The notes beneath the pieces were generated by a model. It worked only from the letters and a program-made list of their open reading frames with translations. It was not told the DNA's origin and did not search any database. 64,000 bases of DNA from Akkermansiaceae bacterium. Lineage in GTDB: Bacteria; Verrucomicrobiota; Verrucomicrobiia; Verrucomicrobiales; Akkermansiaceae. Positions 17,348-28,482 of the stretch are shown here, one piece after another. Where the stretch lies: positions 19,975 through 83,974 of the forward strand of contig JAJQGU010000053.1 of NCBI GenBank assembly GCA_021200315.1, given 5' to 3'. Within the stretch, counting starts at the first letter, position 1, and every line of letters begins with the position of its first letter. Made by a program: the position numbers and the translations under genes.

Positions 17348-17380
17348 AAACTCGCCTGAAGCAGCGGGCTGGACGAGCCG

Positions 17381-20300
17381 TTGCGCGGGGAGTTCACGGA
17401 GGGCAAGGCACTCACGGATGAGGAGATTCGGCGGGCAGGCATTTCGCGCGAAGGGACGCTCGGCTCGATAGGGTACCGCATCGGACGCAATGCCGGCGAG
17501 ACGGTGATTTCGAACATGCGCAACGGGACGATAGACGAGAGGCAGGCACTCTGGATAGCGGACTTCGCTCCCGGCTCGGACAAGGTGCAGTCGGCAGGCG
17601 TGAGGCTCGCCATTGAGGGCGCGAGCAAGGGCGAGATTCTCGCCCGCATGGAGGCGGAGCAGGCTCTGCTGAACATGCAGGATGAAATGGGACTCTCAGG
17701 CGGGACGGACCTCTTCGGCGGTGCGCTCGACAATGACGAGTTCAATAATTTCGCGGCGAAGTACGTCAACCGCAAGCGCAACAGCCTCGGGCAGGATATT
17801 TCCTATCTCAATAAACTTGTCGGCAAAAAACTATCCAAGGAGCAGGCAAAGAGGTACGGCATCAACATCAAGGACCCGGAAGGGCTCCGCAAAGCCCTCG
17901 ACAAGCTGAGGCTTCAGCAGCAGGAGTGGCAGAACCCGTGGGTGCGCCGCGAGCTCATGGACGAGATCCGCGACGCATGGAAGAAGGAAAACCCGATTAT
18001 TTCCGGGAGCGGGGAGCTCACGGACAGCAAGGGCGGCACGGACGGCTCGGACAGCAAGGGCGGCTCGGACGGCACGGGCGGCGCGAGCATGTCTGTAACG
18101 GCGGTGAAGCGCGGCGGCAAGGAGCCGCCTGTTTTCAAGATGCTGGATTTGTATCACAAGCGCGACCTCCGCGGTGAAAGTTTCACGGTGAAAGAGGCTA
18201 AGGAGAAGAAGCTGTTCGACGAGCACGGCATCATGCAGGCGGCGAACGGCGTTCTTATCGACGGCACGAGCTTCGCCGTTACGGCTATGCACGCGAGCCC
18301 GCATTGGATTCAGGACAAGTTCCGGCTGGACAAGATTGGCTCGGGCGAGGGGGCGCAGGTGTTCGGCTCCGGCATGTATTTCACGGAGAGCGAGGGGGTG
18401 AATGACCATTACCTCGACCAGTTTAAAGAGGAAAACCACGTACGGTCTTGGAAAATCAACGGAAAAAGGTATACTAGTTGGAAAGAGCTCGCCGACGTAC
18501 TGACAGAAGCAATAGGAGACGAAAGGGCGGGGCGTTTCGCGCCCCTTGTTTTCGCACTGAGGGGGGATGATACATTTGAGATAGGTGATGCTTTTGAACA
18601 CCTGAAAGCAGAAGAGAAGTACGCCCGCCGGCTTATAAAAGACGACTTCTACTATTCATCCGAACCGATTGAACGCGCGAAGAAAGATCTGCAAATCATC
18701 CCTAAGATTAGAGAATGGCTGGCAGACAAAAACAATAAGATAGAGTATGAAGGGACGGAAACAATCCCCGCGTACAACTACCGCGTGGAAATAGACGCGG
18801 AGGAGGGCGAGCTGTTCTATTGGGATGACCTCATGACCGACGAATCGAACGCGGGAGCTTTGGAGCGTATTCGCAATTCGCCCGTGGTGGAGGTGAGGGA
18901 ACTGGCGGAGGCTATCGGGGCGAACACCGGCGAAAAGTTCTATTGGGCTCTCGCCGACAAAATGCGGGAAAAGCACGGGCTCGGATACTCCCGCAAGGAC
19001 AAAGCTTTGGCAGCGAGATACGCGAGCGAGGCACTTCTCGCCTCCGGCATCAAGGGGCACAAGTATGCGGACGGATTCACGCGTGGCAAGGCGAGGAGCA
19101 AGCGGGACTATAATGAAGTGGTGTTTGACATGGACGCAATCAGGATTACGCACGTGGCAAGAGGGAACAGGGACTGGAAGCCCTACGTGCCGCGGGAGGA
19201 GCCGGGCGGCGCGAGCATGTCGGTAGTGATACCGCCGCGCCGTATTTGCCGAACGAGACAAGAAGCTCTGGCAACAGTGGGCGGCCGCGGAGGTTCGCTG
19301 ATTTTGGAAAACCGTTTTCTGAATCTGAAAGCCGTTTTCAATTCTAAGAGCAAGGGGAAATTTGCTCATAAGGATTCACTGGGAAGAACCTTTGAGGCTC
19401 TTCAGCCCTCAGGGATGAGCGATGAGGACATCAAGACGGCACATTTCTCCGCCTACGGAAACATTGTGGAATTGTTCGCCAACGCGGAGCGGATGAAATA
19501 CGAGCGGGCATATAAGGATAAAGAGGTGCGCAAGGGCTTTCTGCATGTTTACTCCCCCTTTGAATTGGAGGGGATGGGCGAGAAGTTTGAAGCGAATATT
19601 GAGTTAATGATTTTTAAAGAAAAAGGGAAAACTCCTATGGCTTACCTTCTTAATGTGAGCTTGGCTCCTGCCGCCGGACAAAAAGGCAGGGGAGCCGGTT
19701 TCCCGAATCTCCCCATTTATTTATCTGGGGAAATTAAAAGTGATTTTCCCGATATTGTCAAGCGGGAAGAAGAAAAAAATTACGGAGGGAGCTTTTCGGT
19801 AATCGGTCCGCGGGCGAAGACGTTTTCGAAGTACGTGGACAAAGCGTTCCTCGGCCGCGACGACGGGAAGATGCGTGCGGAGATTGACGCGAGCCAAGCG
19901 AGGCTGAAGGGCGCGTGGACGGCTCCGAAAGATCTCGACAGGCTGGCAACGCCGGGCGAGAAGAAGAAGCTCGATGAGCTCCGCCATGCGTGGGATGAGT
20001 GGCAAAAACTCGCGCACTCAAGGAAACCGGAGGAGCTTGCTGAAAAACAAGCTTTGCAGAAACAGGCCGCCAAGCTGGAGAAGGAGCTGGAAGGGCTTGG
20101 CGACCGTATGCTTAAGGAGCTGGGGTATGACTTTAAGAACGCAGCACTGCCCGAATTGCTGGACAGGGGGGGACGGTTCGCGCTTCTGGGTGAGTTGGAC
20201 AGGCTGAGAAACGACACCCAGCTCAGCGTCTACAAAAAGTATGAAAGGAAGCTGGGGGAGGTGCTGGATTATCCCGAGCTCTTTGATGCGTACCCCGAGC

Positions 20301-20971
20301 TTGCGGAGATGGAGGCACGGGACAGAGATTTGGGCAAAGGTTATTACGGAAGCTACGACCAGTGGACGCATATTATTACAATAAATGAAACCTTGACGCC
20401 GGAAGAGAGGCGCAGCGCGCTCCTTCACGAGATTCAGCACGCGATTCAGGATATTGAGGGGTTCGCCGCCGGTTCAAGCGTCGGAGCGGCGGGCGATAAA
20501 GCACGGCGCATTCAGTGGGCGAGAGAAAAGCTTAAGGATTACCGCTGGGAGTTAAAGCAAACCGAGGCTTACCCGGAGGAGATGAAAGATATGGACCGGA
20601 GCGCGCTTAAGGGGGCAAGAGATAAGCTGCTGGCAGATTATACGGCTCTTGGGGCGGAGCATTTACGGAAGACGAAGAAAGAGCGCAGGAGCCTCACCGA
20701 TGAGGAGCGCAAGAAAGAAGCGGAGCTTTGGGACTCGTACAGAGATTATGATTCCCTCCTCAGCATGGTGGAGAGTAAAGGCAAGAAAAACGCGAGGGAG
20801 GTTGTAGAGGAACTCAAGAAGGAAATTAAGCAGACGCAAGCGCAGCTGCGAGGAGTGCATGGGGTGCGGCAAAGCCTGAGCGACTACGAGCTTTACCGTC
20901 GCACCCCGGGCGAGATTGAGTCCCGCAACGTGCAGGAGCGGCGGAACTGGACGGCCGAGCAGAGGCAGTGA
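17381..20971 (+). pseudogene. Phage polyvalent protein fragment (LPD modules and HEIQH peptidase)
   Basis: An uninterrupted 1196-codon frame without a natural start: a stop lies at 17357 and the first codons read SSGLDEPLRGEFTEG, clearly mid-protein. Order: a helical segment to ~210; a Gly/Ser/Asp linker; a module with MHASPHWIQDKFRLDKIGSG and GSGMYFTE (~300-330) typical of phage large polyvalent proteins; a second module (~630-780) with DKEVRKGFLHVYSPFE, resembling the nuclease-like domains of these proteins; coiled coil; and a zinc-peptidase motif HEIQH at 1016-1020. The two modules are each preceded by GGASMSV. Such giant proteins are thought to be injected with phage DNA. The 5' part was lost at the junction with the terminase fragment; the remainder has no frameshift. 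Confidence 0.6.
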
Positions 20972-21102
20972 ATACGGGTATTATGCTTATGCTGAGGCGG
21001 ATCCGAAGGCACACGGTTTCCATGAGCCGCGATGAAGCCGATCGCTGGCTCGCCATGACGGCGGGAGAGAGCTGAATCCGTCATGCGTCATACAATAGAG
21101 AG

Positions 21103-21411
21103 TCAGAGCGGGCGCTCCCCGAGCCAGTGGACGCCCGGGTAGTCGTTCCCGCGGTATTTGTCCTGAAGCTCCTGCTGAATACGCGCAAGCTCGCGATCCA
21201 TGAATTCGGGGATATCCTTTTGATGGGATGCGAGCTCGGCAAGAATGCGATCCCGATAGTCGAGAGCCATCTGATGAGCTCTTTCCGTTGAGCCGCATTG
21301 AAGATCGGAGAAATATTTCGTGATGATGCGTCCGCATCGCTGAATGCTGACGCGCCATCCCTGGAAATCCGTGTTCTCGTAAGTGTAGCGGGTGATGTTT
21401 TTCTGGCTCAT
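21103..21411 (-). CDS. AP2-like DNA-binding domain protein
   Basis: About 102 residues from ATG 21411 (MSQKNITRYTYENTDFQGWR). The segment RYTYENTDFQGWRVSIQRCG followed by RIITKYFSDLQCG and a helix (STERAHQMALDYRDRILAEL) fits the three-strand sheet plus helix of AP2 domains, seen in mobile elements and in small host regulators. The C-terminal third is polar and helical. It lies beside the prophage scar, so a phage origin is possible; the gene is intact. Binding site and role unknown. Confidence 0.6.
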   Translation of the reverse strand: MSQKNITRYTYENTDFQGWRVSIQRCGRIITKYFSDLQCGSTERAHQMALDYRDRILAELASHQKDIPEFMDRELARIQQELQDKYRGNDYPGVHWLGERPL

Positions 21412-21490
21412 GGTGGTGGAGGTGTGCAGGGCCTCGGTTGGGGAATATGCGTGAGACGCTTTGGGGAAGAAGGAAGTTCGATAACTGGTA

Positions 21491-21523
21491 GAAAATAAAG
21501 AAGCCGCCTCCTGGGGAGGCGGC
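21491..21523 (-). terminator. Terminator of the fba operon
   Basis: GCCGCCTCC (21503-21511), a TGG loop and GGAGGCGGC (21515-21523). On the minus strand the hairpin is followed by TTCTTTATTTTC. It lies 30 bases past the fba stop. Confidence 0.75.
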
Positions 21524-21552
21524 GGCGGGAGAAGCACAGGGCAGGTCATGGA

Positions 21553-22584
<1,032 letters not shown>

Positions 22585-22612
22585 GGTTTTGTTTGGTTGG
22601 TTAAATGATTAA

Positions 22613-23905
22613 TTATTCGGGAAGAATTTCGCCGCGCACGAGGTCTTCGAGCGTCTGCCGGGCGCGGATGAGCGTCCACGTGCCGCCGTCGACGAGCACT
22701 TCGGCCGCCATGGGGCGGGAGTTGTAGTTCGAACTCATGGAGAAGCCATAAGCTCCAGCGGAGAGAACGGCCAGATATTCGCCCGCGCGGATGTCGTGCA
22801 TGGGACGGTTCTGAGCCTGAAAGTCGCCGGATTCGCAGATGGGTCCCACTACGTCGGCTGTGACGAGGTCGTCTCCATGCTGGACAAGGGGGACAATCTC
22901 GTGATGCCCCTGATAAAGCGCGGGGCGGATGAGGTCGTTCATCCCCGCGTCCACTATCTTGAAGGTCTTGGATTCTCCTTTCTTTTCGTAAAGGCATTTG
23001 GCGAGCAGGACGCCGGCATTGCCGACGATCATGCGGCCGGGCTCCACAATGATGCGGAGCCCCAAGGGCTTGAGCAGGGGAATGAGGCGTTCGGCGTAGG
23101 TTTCGATATGGAGGTGAGAGCGGGATTCCCGGCTTTCCCACCATGCGGGGAAGGCCGCCGGGAGAGGCTGGTCGTAGACGATGCCGATGCCTCCGCCGAT
23201 GGAGAAAAATTCGATGCCGTAGAGCTCCCGAAGGCGGGCCGCCATTGGGGCGACCTTGTTCACAGCCTGTACAAAGGGCTCTATGCTCGTGAGCTGTGAG
23301 CCGATGTGCATTTGAAGCCCCCTGATGATGAGACTGGGCATTTCGTGGTGGATAGCGGCGTACAGAGCTTCCACACGATCGAGGTCGACGCCGAATTTGT
23401 TTTCTTTCCTGCCGGTGGTGATGTATTGGTGCGTGCCGGCCTCGACATTGGGATTCACGCGCACGGCCACGGGAGCCTTGACGCCCATCGAGGCGGCGAT
23501 TTCGTCGATCGTGCGCAGTTCAGCTTCCGATTCGGCGTTGAAGCAATAGATGCCCTGTTCGAGAGCATAGCGGATTTCATCTTCCGTTTTGCCCACACCG
23601 GCATAGGTGCAGCGCCCCGGGTCGCCTCCCGCGCGGATGGTGCGCCACAGTTCGCCGCCGGAGACGATGTCGAACCCCGCGCCTTCCCTGGCCATCAGCT
23701 GCAGGATGGCGAGGTTCGAGCAGGCTTTCACGGCATAGGCCACTTCGGCGCCCAAGGGCGAAAGAGCTCTTTTCAGGCGTTGGAAGTGGTCGAGAATGGT
23801 GTGTTTGCTGTAAACATAAGCGGGCGTGCCGACCGTTTCCGCGATGTGAAGCAGGCGAACGTTCTCGCAGCAGAGGAAGCCGTCTTGGTAATGGAATGTG
23901 TGCAT
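22613..23905 (-). CDS. lysA: Diaminopimelate decarboxylase
   Basis: Decarboxylates meso-diaminopimelate to lysine with pyridoxal phosphate. 430 residues, alanine-racemase-like barrel plus beta domain. AYAVKACSN holds the PLP lysine at residue 60. The phosphate-binding SIGGGIGI and the EPGRMIVG motif follow, and GPICESGDF carries the Cys that reaches into the active site of the partner subunit. A possible ornithine/arginine decarboxylase activity is less likely given CESGD. It is followed closely by fba and preceded by the AI-2E-type permease. Confidence 0.93.
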   Translation of the reverse strand: MHTFHYQDGFLCCENVRLLHIAETVGTPAYVYSKHTILDHFQRLKRALSPLGAEVAYAVKACSNLAILQLMAREGAGFDIVSGGELWRTIRAGGDPGRCTYAGVGKTEDEIRYALEQGIYCFNAESEAELRTIDEIAASMGVKAPVAVRVNPNVEAGTHQYITTGRKENKFGVDLDRVEALYAAIHHEMPSLIIRGLQMHIGSQLTSIEPFVQAVNKVAPMAARLRELYGIEFFSIGGGIGIVYDQPLPAAFPAWWESRESRSHLHIETYAERLIPLLKPLGLRIIVEPGRMIVGNAGVLLAKCLYEKKGESKTFKIVDAGMNDLIRPALYQGHHEIVPLVQHGDDLVTADVVGPICESGDFQAQNRPMHDIRAGEYLAVLSAGAYGFSMSSNYNSRPMAAEVLVDGGTWTLIRARQTLEDLVRGEILPE

Positions 23906-23914
23906 GGCGAAAAA

Positions 23915-25039
23915 TCAGTCTGTCTCCTGCGATTCGTGCGGATGGAGCGGAAGCTTTTTGGCTATGGGCAGCGTGGTGGGCGGGTTGTCCAGCAGCATGG
24001 CGATCCATTTCAAATCGCGGGAATTTTCAAGAGCGAGCTTGATGAGCACGGAGATCGGCACGGCGAGCAGCATGCCAATCGGCCCCCAGATCCAGCCCCA
24101 GAGCAGAACGGAGAGAAGGACGACGCTCATGGCGATTCCGAACTGTTTACCCATGAGAATGGGTTCCAGTCCATTGCCCAACGAGATGTTGATGGCCAGA
24201 TATCCGATGGCGGTGATCAGAGCATTCAGGGGTGTGCCCAGCAGCAAGGCGAGCAGTATGGGCGGAATAGCCGCCGCAATGGAGCCGAACGTGGGTATGA
24301 AATTCAGGGTGAACGCCACGATACCCCAGAGCAGAGCGAAGTCTATGTCCATGTAAAGACAGAGCAGCCAAGCCATCAATCCCGTGATCAGGCTGATGAA
24401 CGTCTTGATGAGCAGATACCGCTGGATGCCTTGCAGGGCGTTGGCGAATTGAAGCAGGTCGAGCCCCTCCTCTTTGGATATTTTGTTGACGTTGCGCCTG
24501 AATCGGGGCGCCTCCGCCAAGAAGAACGTCATCAGGATCAGCGTCAGCACGATGACGGTGACAAATGTCAGAGCCTTGTTCATGATCAGCGTGGAGACGT
24601 CCAGAATCATCTTGCCGCTCAGGAATTCCTGGGGCGAACCGATGATGCCGGTAATATACTGATCCCAGCCCGTCTCTTTCAGCGAGGCCATGAACTGCGT
24701 GTATTTCCCGACGATGAGGGGCAGGTGAACCCTCTGGATCTCTGTGGAGAGGCTGCCGGCGAGGAAATTAATCAGGCTGCCGATGCCGAACAAGGCGCTG
24801 AAGTCGGCGAGCACGGTGCACAGCACGGCCAGCCAGTGGGGAAAGCGCAACTTTTTGTGGAGAAAGACCGTGATGGGGTAGCTGACGATGGCCAGAAAAC
24901 AGGCCATGATCACGGGAACGATGATATCCCGGGCGGCTTGCAGACCGGCCAGCACGATGATGACAGCCGCGCTCGTCAGCAGAACCCGCATGCCGTCCCC
25001 GAGGGGCGAAAGCCGATGAATAATGCCTGGCGTTCCCAT
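23915..25039 (-). CDS. AI-2E family membrane transporter
   Basis: About 374 residues with seven to eight membrane helices. The N-terminal pairs (VLLTSAAVIIVLAGLQAARD, IIVPVIMACFLAIVSYPITV) and the C-terminal block (GIVAFTLNFIPTFGSIAAAIPP) are typical; the N-x-I-P-x-x-G-S loop is the family signature. Members export small molecules or exchange ions; the autoinducer role of the name is proven for few. ATG at 25039 is preferred to a TTG at 25084. It ends ten bases before lysA starts, so they are probably co-transcribed. Confidence 0.82.
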   Translation of the reverse strand: MGTPGIIHRLSPLGDGMRVLLTSAAVIIVLAGLQAARDIIVPVIMACFLAIVSYPITVFLHKKLRFPHWLAVLCTVLADFSALFGIGSLINFLAGSLSTEIQRVHLPLIVGKYTQFMASLKETGWDQYITGIIGSPQEFLSGKMILDVSTLIMNKALTFVTVIVLTLILMTFFLAEAPRFRRNVNKISKEEGLDLLQFANALQGIQRYLLIKTFISLITGLMAWLLCLYMDIDFALLWGIVAFTLNFIPTFGSIAAAIPPILLALLLGTPLNALITAIGYLAINISLGNGLEPILMGKQFGIAMSVVLLSVLLWGWIWGPIGMLLAVPISVLIKLALENSRDLKWIAMLLDNPPTTLPIAKKLPLHPHESQETD

Positions 25040-25125
25040 GAATAAGAGCGGAAGCAGTATGGCGCAGGGCGCGGCGAAAAGCAAGCTTAAACCGTGAATG
25101 TTTCAGAATGCCGGGCATCTCTCCC

Positions 25126-26271
25126 TCATTGATTTTTTTCGCGGGGAAGATTGCTCAGAAAGCGGAGCAGATCGATGCGCAGACGTTCGGCGAGGGGAAG
25201 TATGTCCGTGCTTACATATTCTTCATGGAATCCTGAAAGACAATGAATCAGGGAGTCCATGCTTTGGGCGAGCCTTTCGACCCGCGGCGAGAGCATGCCG
25301 ACGTTCATCGGGTTCTCATTGAGTTCCAGCAGCGTCCCCAGAAGGTGGGGGACGATGAAGGTGTACATTTTCATCAATGCCTCGAATCGTTTTTGCGCGG
25401 GAGCCCCATCGTGCAGGCGCGGCCGGGATTTGCAGAGGGGCTGCAGGCTGTCGGTCAGTTCGGAAAGATGCAGGAAGAGCAGGTTCTCCATGGCATGGTG
25501 CACCGCTGCAGCCTCGGCCCGCGGAAGAAAGTCGGTCACGCTGGGGAACCCCATTCCGGAAATGTTGAAGGGAGGACTCGATTCCCCGCCGCCGTCGGCA
25601 ATCCTGGCCAAGCCGGCATGCCATTGCAGGGCGTAGGCCACACGAGCCTGCCAACCCGGGAGATCGCCGTACTTTTCCTTTGCCAAGGAGTAGGAGAAGG
25701 CCATGGCTTCGGCTTTCCGCAGTTTGCGATCCCATGCGTTTTCCGGAAACTGGTCTTCGGCCGGAGTGTGCGAGAGTATATAGGCACCGATCGTTTGCTG
25801 GATGTAGTGGCGGAAGGCGTCTTGGTTGAGCAGATCCTGGACGGCGTCCGATGAGGCGTCGGGCTTCCAAACGCACGCTTCGAGCCTGAGCCGCGCCCGG
25901 GCATCCTCGACGAGGATGCGTTCGCCTTGAATATCGAAGAACTCCAACGAAATGACATTGTGGAGGATACCGGAGGCATCCCGTGCGCACCTCCGCAACG
26001 AGGCCGTCATGTCCCCCATGCGGAGGTGCGCACGGCGCTGCGCGAGCATGGTGAAACAGCCGCGATCGCTTTGAGAGAGAGGAACGCGGGCGGAGGAGTT
26101 CCTGAAGCGAAAGCGACAGCCGGCGAGATCCAGCCGGCAGTCCCCCTTCAGCGTGAACTCGAGGAAGTCGTCCCGGCCGAAAAAGCGGAGGCCGAGCGCC
26201 ACGATTCCTCTTGTGGTGTTGTCGATGTATCCGCCGGCGAGCAGACGGGCGATGCGCAGGGTTCCGGACAT
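25126..26271 (-). CDS. Hypothetical protein downstream of leuD
   Basis: 381 residues with no family I recognise. No signal peptide or membrane segment. The first ~120 residues have a beta pattern (GLRFFGRDDFLEFTLKGDCR), the rest is helical (MENLLFLHLSELTDSLQPL, LGTLLELNENPMNVGMLSPR). The gene starts three bases after leuD's stop and 40 bases before the AI-2E-type gene on the same strand, so it belongs to the leuCD transcript. A role in leucine synthesis does not follow from this. Confidence 0.6.
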   Translation of the reverse strand: MSGTLRIARLLAGGYIDNTTRGIVALGLRFFGRDDFLEFTLKGDCRLDLAGCRFRFRNSSARVPLSQSDRGCFTMLAQRRAHLRMGDMTASLRRCARDASGILHNVISLEFFDIQGERILVEDARARLRLEACVWKPDASSDAVQDLLNQDAFRHYIQQTIGAYILSHTPAEDQFPENAWDRKLRKAEAMAFSYSLAKEKYGDLPGWQARVAYALQWHAGLARIADGGGESSPPFNISGMGFPSVTDFLPRAEAAAVHHAMENLLFLHLSELTDSLQPLCKSRPRLHDGAPAQKRFEALMKMYTFIVPHLLGTLLELNENPMNVGMLSPRVERLAQSMDSLIHCLSGFHEEYVSTDILPLAERLRIDLLRFLSNLPREKNQ

Positions 26272-26274
26272 GTG

Positions 26275-26880
26275 TTATCGCGCTCGGGGCATGGGCTGTC
26301 TGGCGGAAAGGGCTTCGACGGCTTCGGCTGTATTCATCAAGTCGGCGATGGCGTCCCAGCGTCCCCGAATGAGCGCTTCCCGGGGCTCTTCCGGCATGGA
26401 GATCGGGAAGGCCGCGAGTGCGGAGCGCAGCTGCATCCGCTCCAAATCGAGCGTCCAGATCAGTTCGGGGTGTTCCTCCGTCAGTTTCATGGCGGCGGCG
26501 AGATCTTCGTGCGAGGCTGCGGCGCAGGGCAAACCGATGCCGGTGCTGTTGCCGAAGAATATTTCAGCGAAAGATTCGGCCACGATGCCTTGGATGCCGG
26601 AACGCCTGATAGCTTGAGGAGCATGTTCGCGGGATGAGCCGCAGCCGAAATTTTCCCCGCCGAAAATGAGAGCGGCGCCGGCGTGGGAGGGGCTGTCGAT
26701 CGGATGCCCGGCGGGGCGCCCCGATTGATCAAATCGCTCGTCCCAAAACATTTTGCCCGCCAGTTCGTCGAACGTGATGCACTTCAGAAAACGGGAGGGG
26801 ATGATGCGGTCGGTGTCCATGTCGGCCCCGGGAACGGGGACGGCCTTGCCGGAAACTTGAGTAATATGGCGGAGAGGCAT
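26275..26880 (-). CDS. leuD: 3-isopropylmalate dehydratase small subunit
   Basis: With LeuC it isomerises 2-isopropylmalate to 3-isopropylmalate in leucine synthesis. The 201 residues begin with GADMDTDRIIPSRFLK, the D-T-D-x-I-I-P motif, and contain GENFGCGSSREHAPQAI, the swivel-domain block that closes over the substrate. Normal length. It starts nine bases after the leuC stop. Confidence 0.93.
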   Translation of the reverse strand: MPLRHITQVSGKAVPVPGADMDTDRIIPSRFLKCITFDELAGKMFWDERFDQSGRPAGHPIDSPSHAGAALIFGGENFGCGSSREHAPQAIRRSGIQGIVAESFAEIFFGNSTGIGLPCAAASHEDLAAAMKLTEEHPELIWTLDLERMQLRSALAAFPISMPEEPREALIRGRWDAIADLMNTAEAVEALSARQPMPRAR

Positions 26881-26889
26881 GAGAGCGGA

Positions 26890-28302
26890 TTAATTCATGT
26901 GAAACACTTCGCGGGGATCGGCCACCCGGCCCGTCAGGGCCGTGGCGGCAACGGCCTCGGGACTCATGAGCAGCGTGCGCCCGGAGGGGCTGCCCTGCCG
27001 TCCCTTGAAGTTGCGGTTTGACGAGCTGGCGCAGAGCTGGTCGCCCACCAACCTGTCCGGATTCATGGCAAGGCACATTGAGCAGCCCGCTCTGCGCCAT
27101 TCGAACCCCGCCTCGAGAAAAATTTCGGCAATGCCTTCATCCTCGCATTGGCGGGCCGTCATCTGCGAACCGGGAACGGCCAGCGCCTTGACGCCGGCAG
27201 CTACCCTGCGCCCTCTGATGAGGCGCGCCACCTTGCGGAAGTCCGAAATGCGGCCATTGGTGCACGAGCCGATGAAGCACACCTGCACGGGCATGCCCTT
27301 GATCGGGACGCCGGGGGTGAATTTCATATAGGCGAGGGCTTCGAGCATGCCTTTGCGGGTCTCTTCGTCGGGGGCGTCGGCCGGATCGGGCACGACGCCG
27401 TCGATGGGCACGCTCTGGGCGGGAGTGATGCCCCATGTGACGGTGGGCTCTATTTCATCCGCCTGAAAGGCGACTTGGTCGTCGTAATGCGCGTCGGCGT
27501 CTGACGCGAAGCTTTTCCAGCGCACGACGGCTTCGTTCCAGGCGGCGCCCGTCGGGGCGAACAGGCGGCCTTGAAGGTATCTGAACGTGGTCTCGTCGGG
27601 ATTGATGTAACCGCAGCGCGCAGCGCCCTCGATGGCGAGATTGCAGAGTGTCATGCGTTCATCCATGCTCATGGCCTCGACGGCCGAGCCGCCGAATTCG
27701 TACGCGTAACCCAAGCCGCCCTTGACGCCGAGCCGCCTGATGATGAAAAGCGCGGCGTCTTTGGCCGTGACGCCCGGTTTCAATCTCCCTTCCACGCGCA
27801 CGCTGCGCACCTTGAGCGGAGTCTGCGCCAGCGTCTGGGTAGCGAGCACGTCGCGCACCTGAGTGGTGCCGATGCCCATGGCGACGCTGCCCATGGCGCC
27901 GTGCGTGGCCGTGTGCGAGTCTCCGCAGACGATGGTCATGCCCGGCTGGGTGATGCCGAGCTCGGGACCCACCATGTGCACAATGCCCTGCATGCCGCTG
28001 GGAAGGTCAAACATGCGGATGCCGTGGGCAGCGCAGTTGCGGCGCAGAGCCTGAAGCATGGCGGCTGCGCGGGGGTCGGCAAAGGGCTCGCTCTGGTCGT
28101 CAGTGGGGATGATGTGATCTACTGTGGCGAAGGTGCGCTCGGGATGCAGAACGGACAAACCCAAGTCGCGCAGCATGCCGAAGGCTTGGGGAGAGGTCAC
28201 TTCGTGCAGGTAATGCGTGGCAATGAAAAGCTGCGTGCGCCCGTCCGGCAGCATGCCGACGGTGTGCGCATCCCATATTTTTTCGTATAAGGTTTTACCC
28301 AT
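26890..28302 (-). CDS. leuC: 3-isopropylmalate dehydratase large subunit
   Basis: The catalytic [4Fe-4S] half of isopropylmalate isomerase. 470 residues, beginning [33 protein letters not shown] and the Cys-bearing [10 protein letters not shown] and [10 protein letters not shown] segments hold the three cluster ligands. The Arg of [11 protein letters not shown] belongs to the active site. It forms an operon with leuD. leuA and leuB are not in the window. Confidence 0.94.
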   Translation of the reverse strand: MGKTLYEKIWDAHTVGMLPDGRTQLFIATHYLHEVTSPQAFGMLRDLGLSVLHPERTFATVDHIIPTDDQSEPFADPRAAAMLQALRRNCAAHGIRMFDLPSGMQGIVHMVGPELGITQPGMTIVCGDSHTATHGAMGSVAMGIGTTQVRDVLATQTLAQTPLKVRSVRVEGRLKPGVTAKDAALFIIRRLGVKGGLGYAYEFGGSAVEAMSMDERMTLCNLAIEGAARCGYINPDETTFRYLQGRLFAPTGAAWNEAVVRWKSFASDADAHYDDQVAFQADEIEPTVTWGITPAQSVPIDGVVPDPADAPDEETRKGMLEALAYMKFTPGVPIKGMPVQVCFIGSCTNGRISDFRKVARLIRGRRVAAGVKALAVPGSQMTARQCEDEGIAEIFLEAGFEWRRAGCSMCLAMNPDRLVGDQLCASSSNRNFKGRQGSPSGRTLLMSPEAVAATALTGRVADPREVFHMN

Positions 28303-28482
28303 ATGCAGTGAAAAGCATGCTCTGGAATCGGGAATTCGTCAAGAGCGAAAGCGGCCGTTCCTTCTGCACTTGTGACATACGAACCGACTTGCGTCAAATC
28401 ATCGGAAAGTGCGGGAAGGCAGCCCAATTCCGCCGCCGGCCCCGTTCCGATCGATTGGTTGACGTTGAAGATTGAGAGCCCT

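Noticed and set aside
17344..17781. 145-codon minus-strand frame at the prophage junction
   Set aside because: It is opposite to the polyvalent-protein frame, Ser/Pro/Arg rich and without phage homology that I can see.
23306..25045. 579-codon open frame antisense to lysA and the AI-2E-type gene
   Set aside because: It lies opposite two well-identified genes, has a composition rich in Asp, Gln, Gly and His typical of antisense frames in GC-rich DNA, and matches no family.
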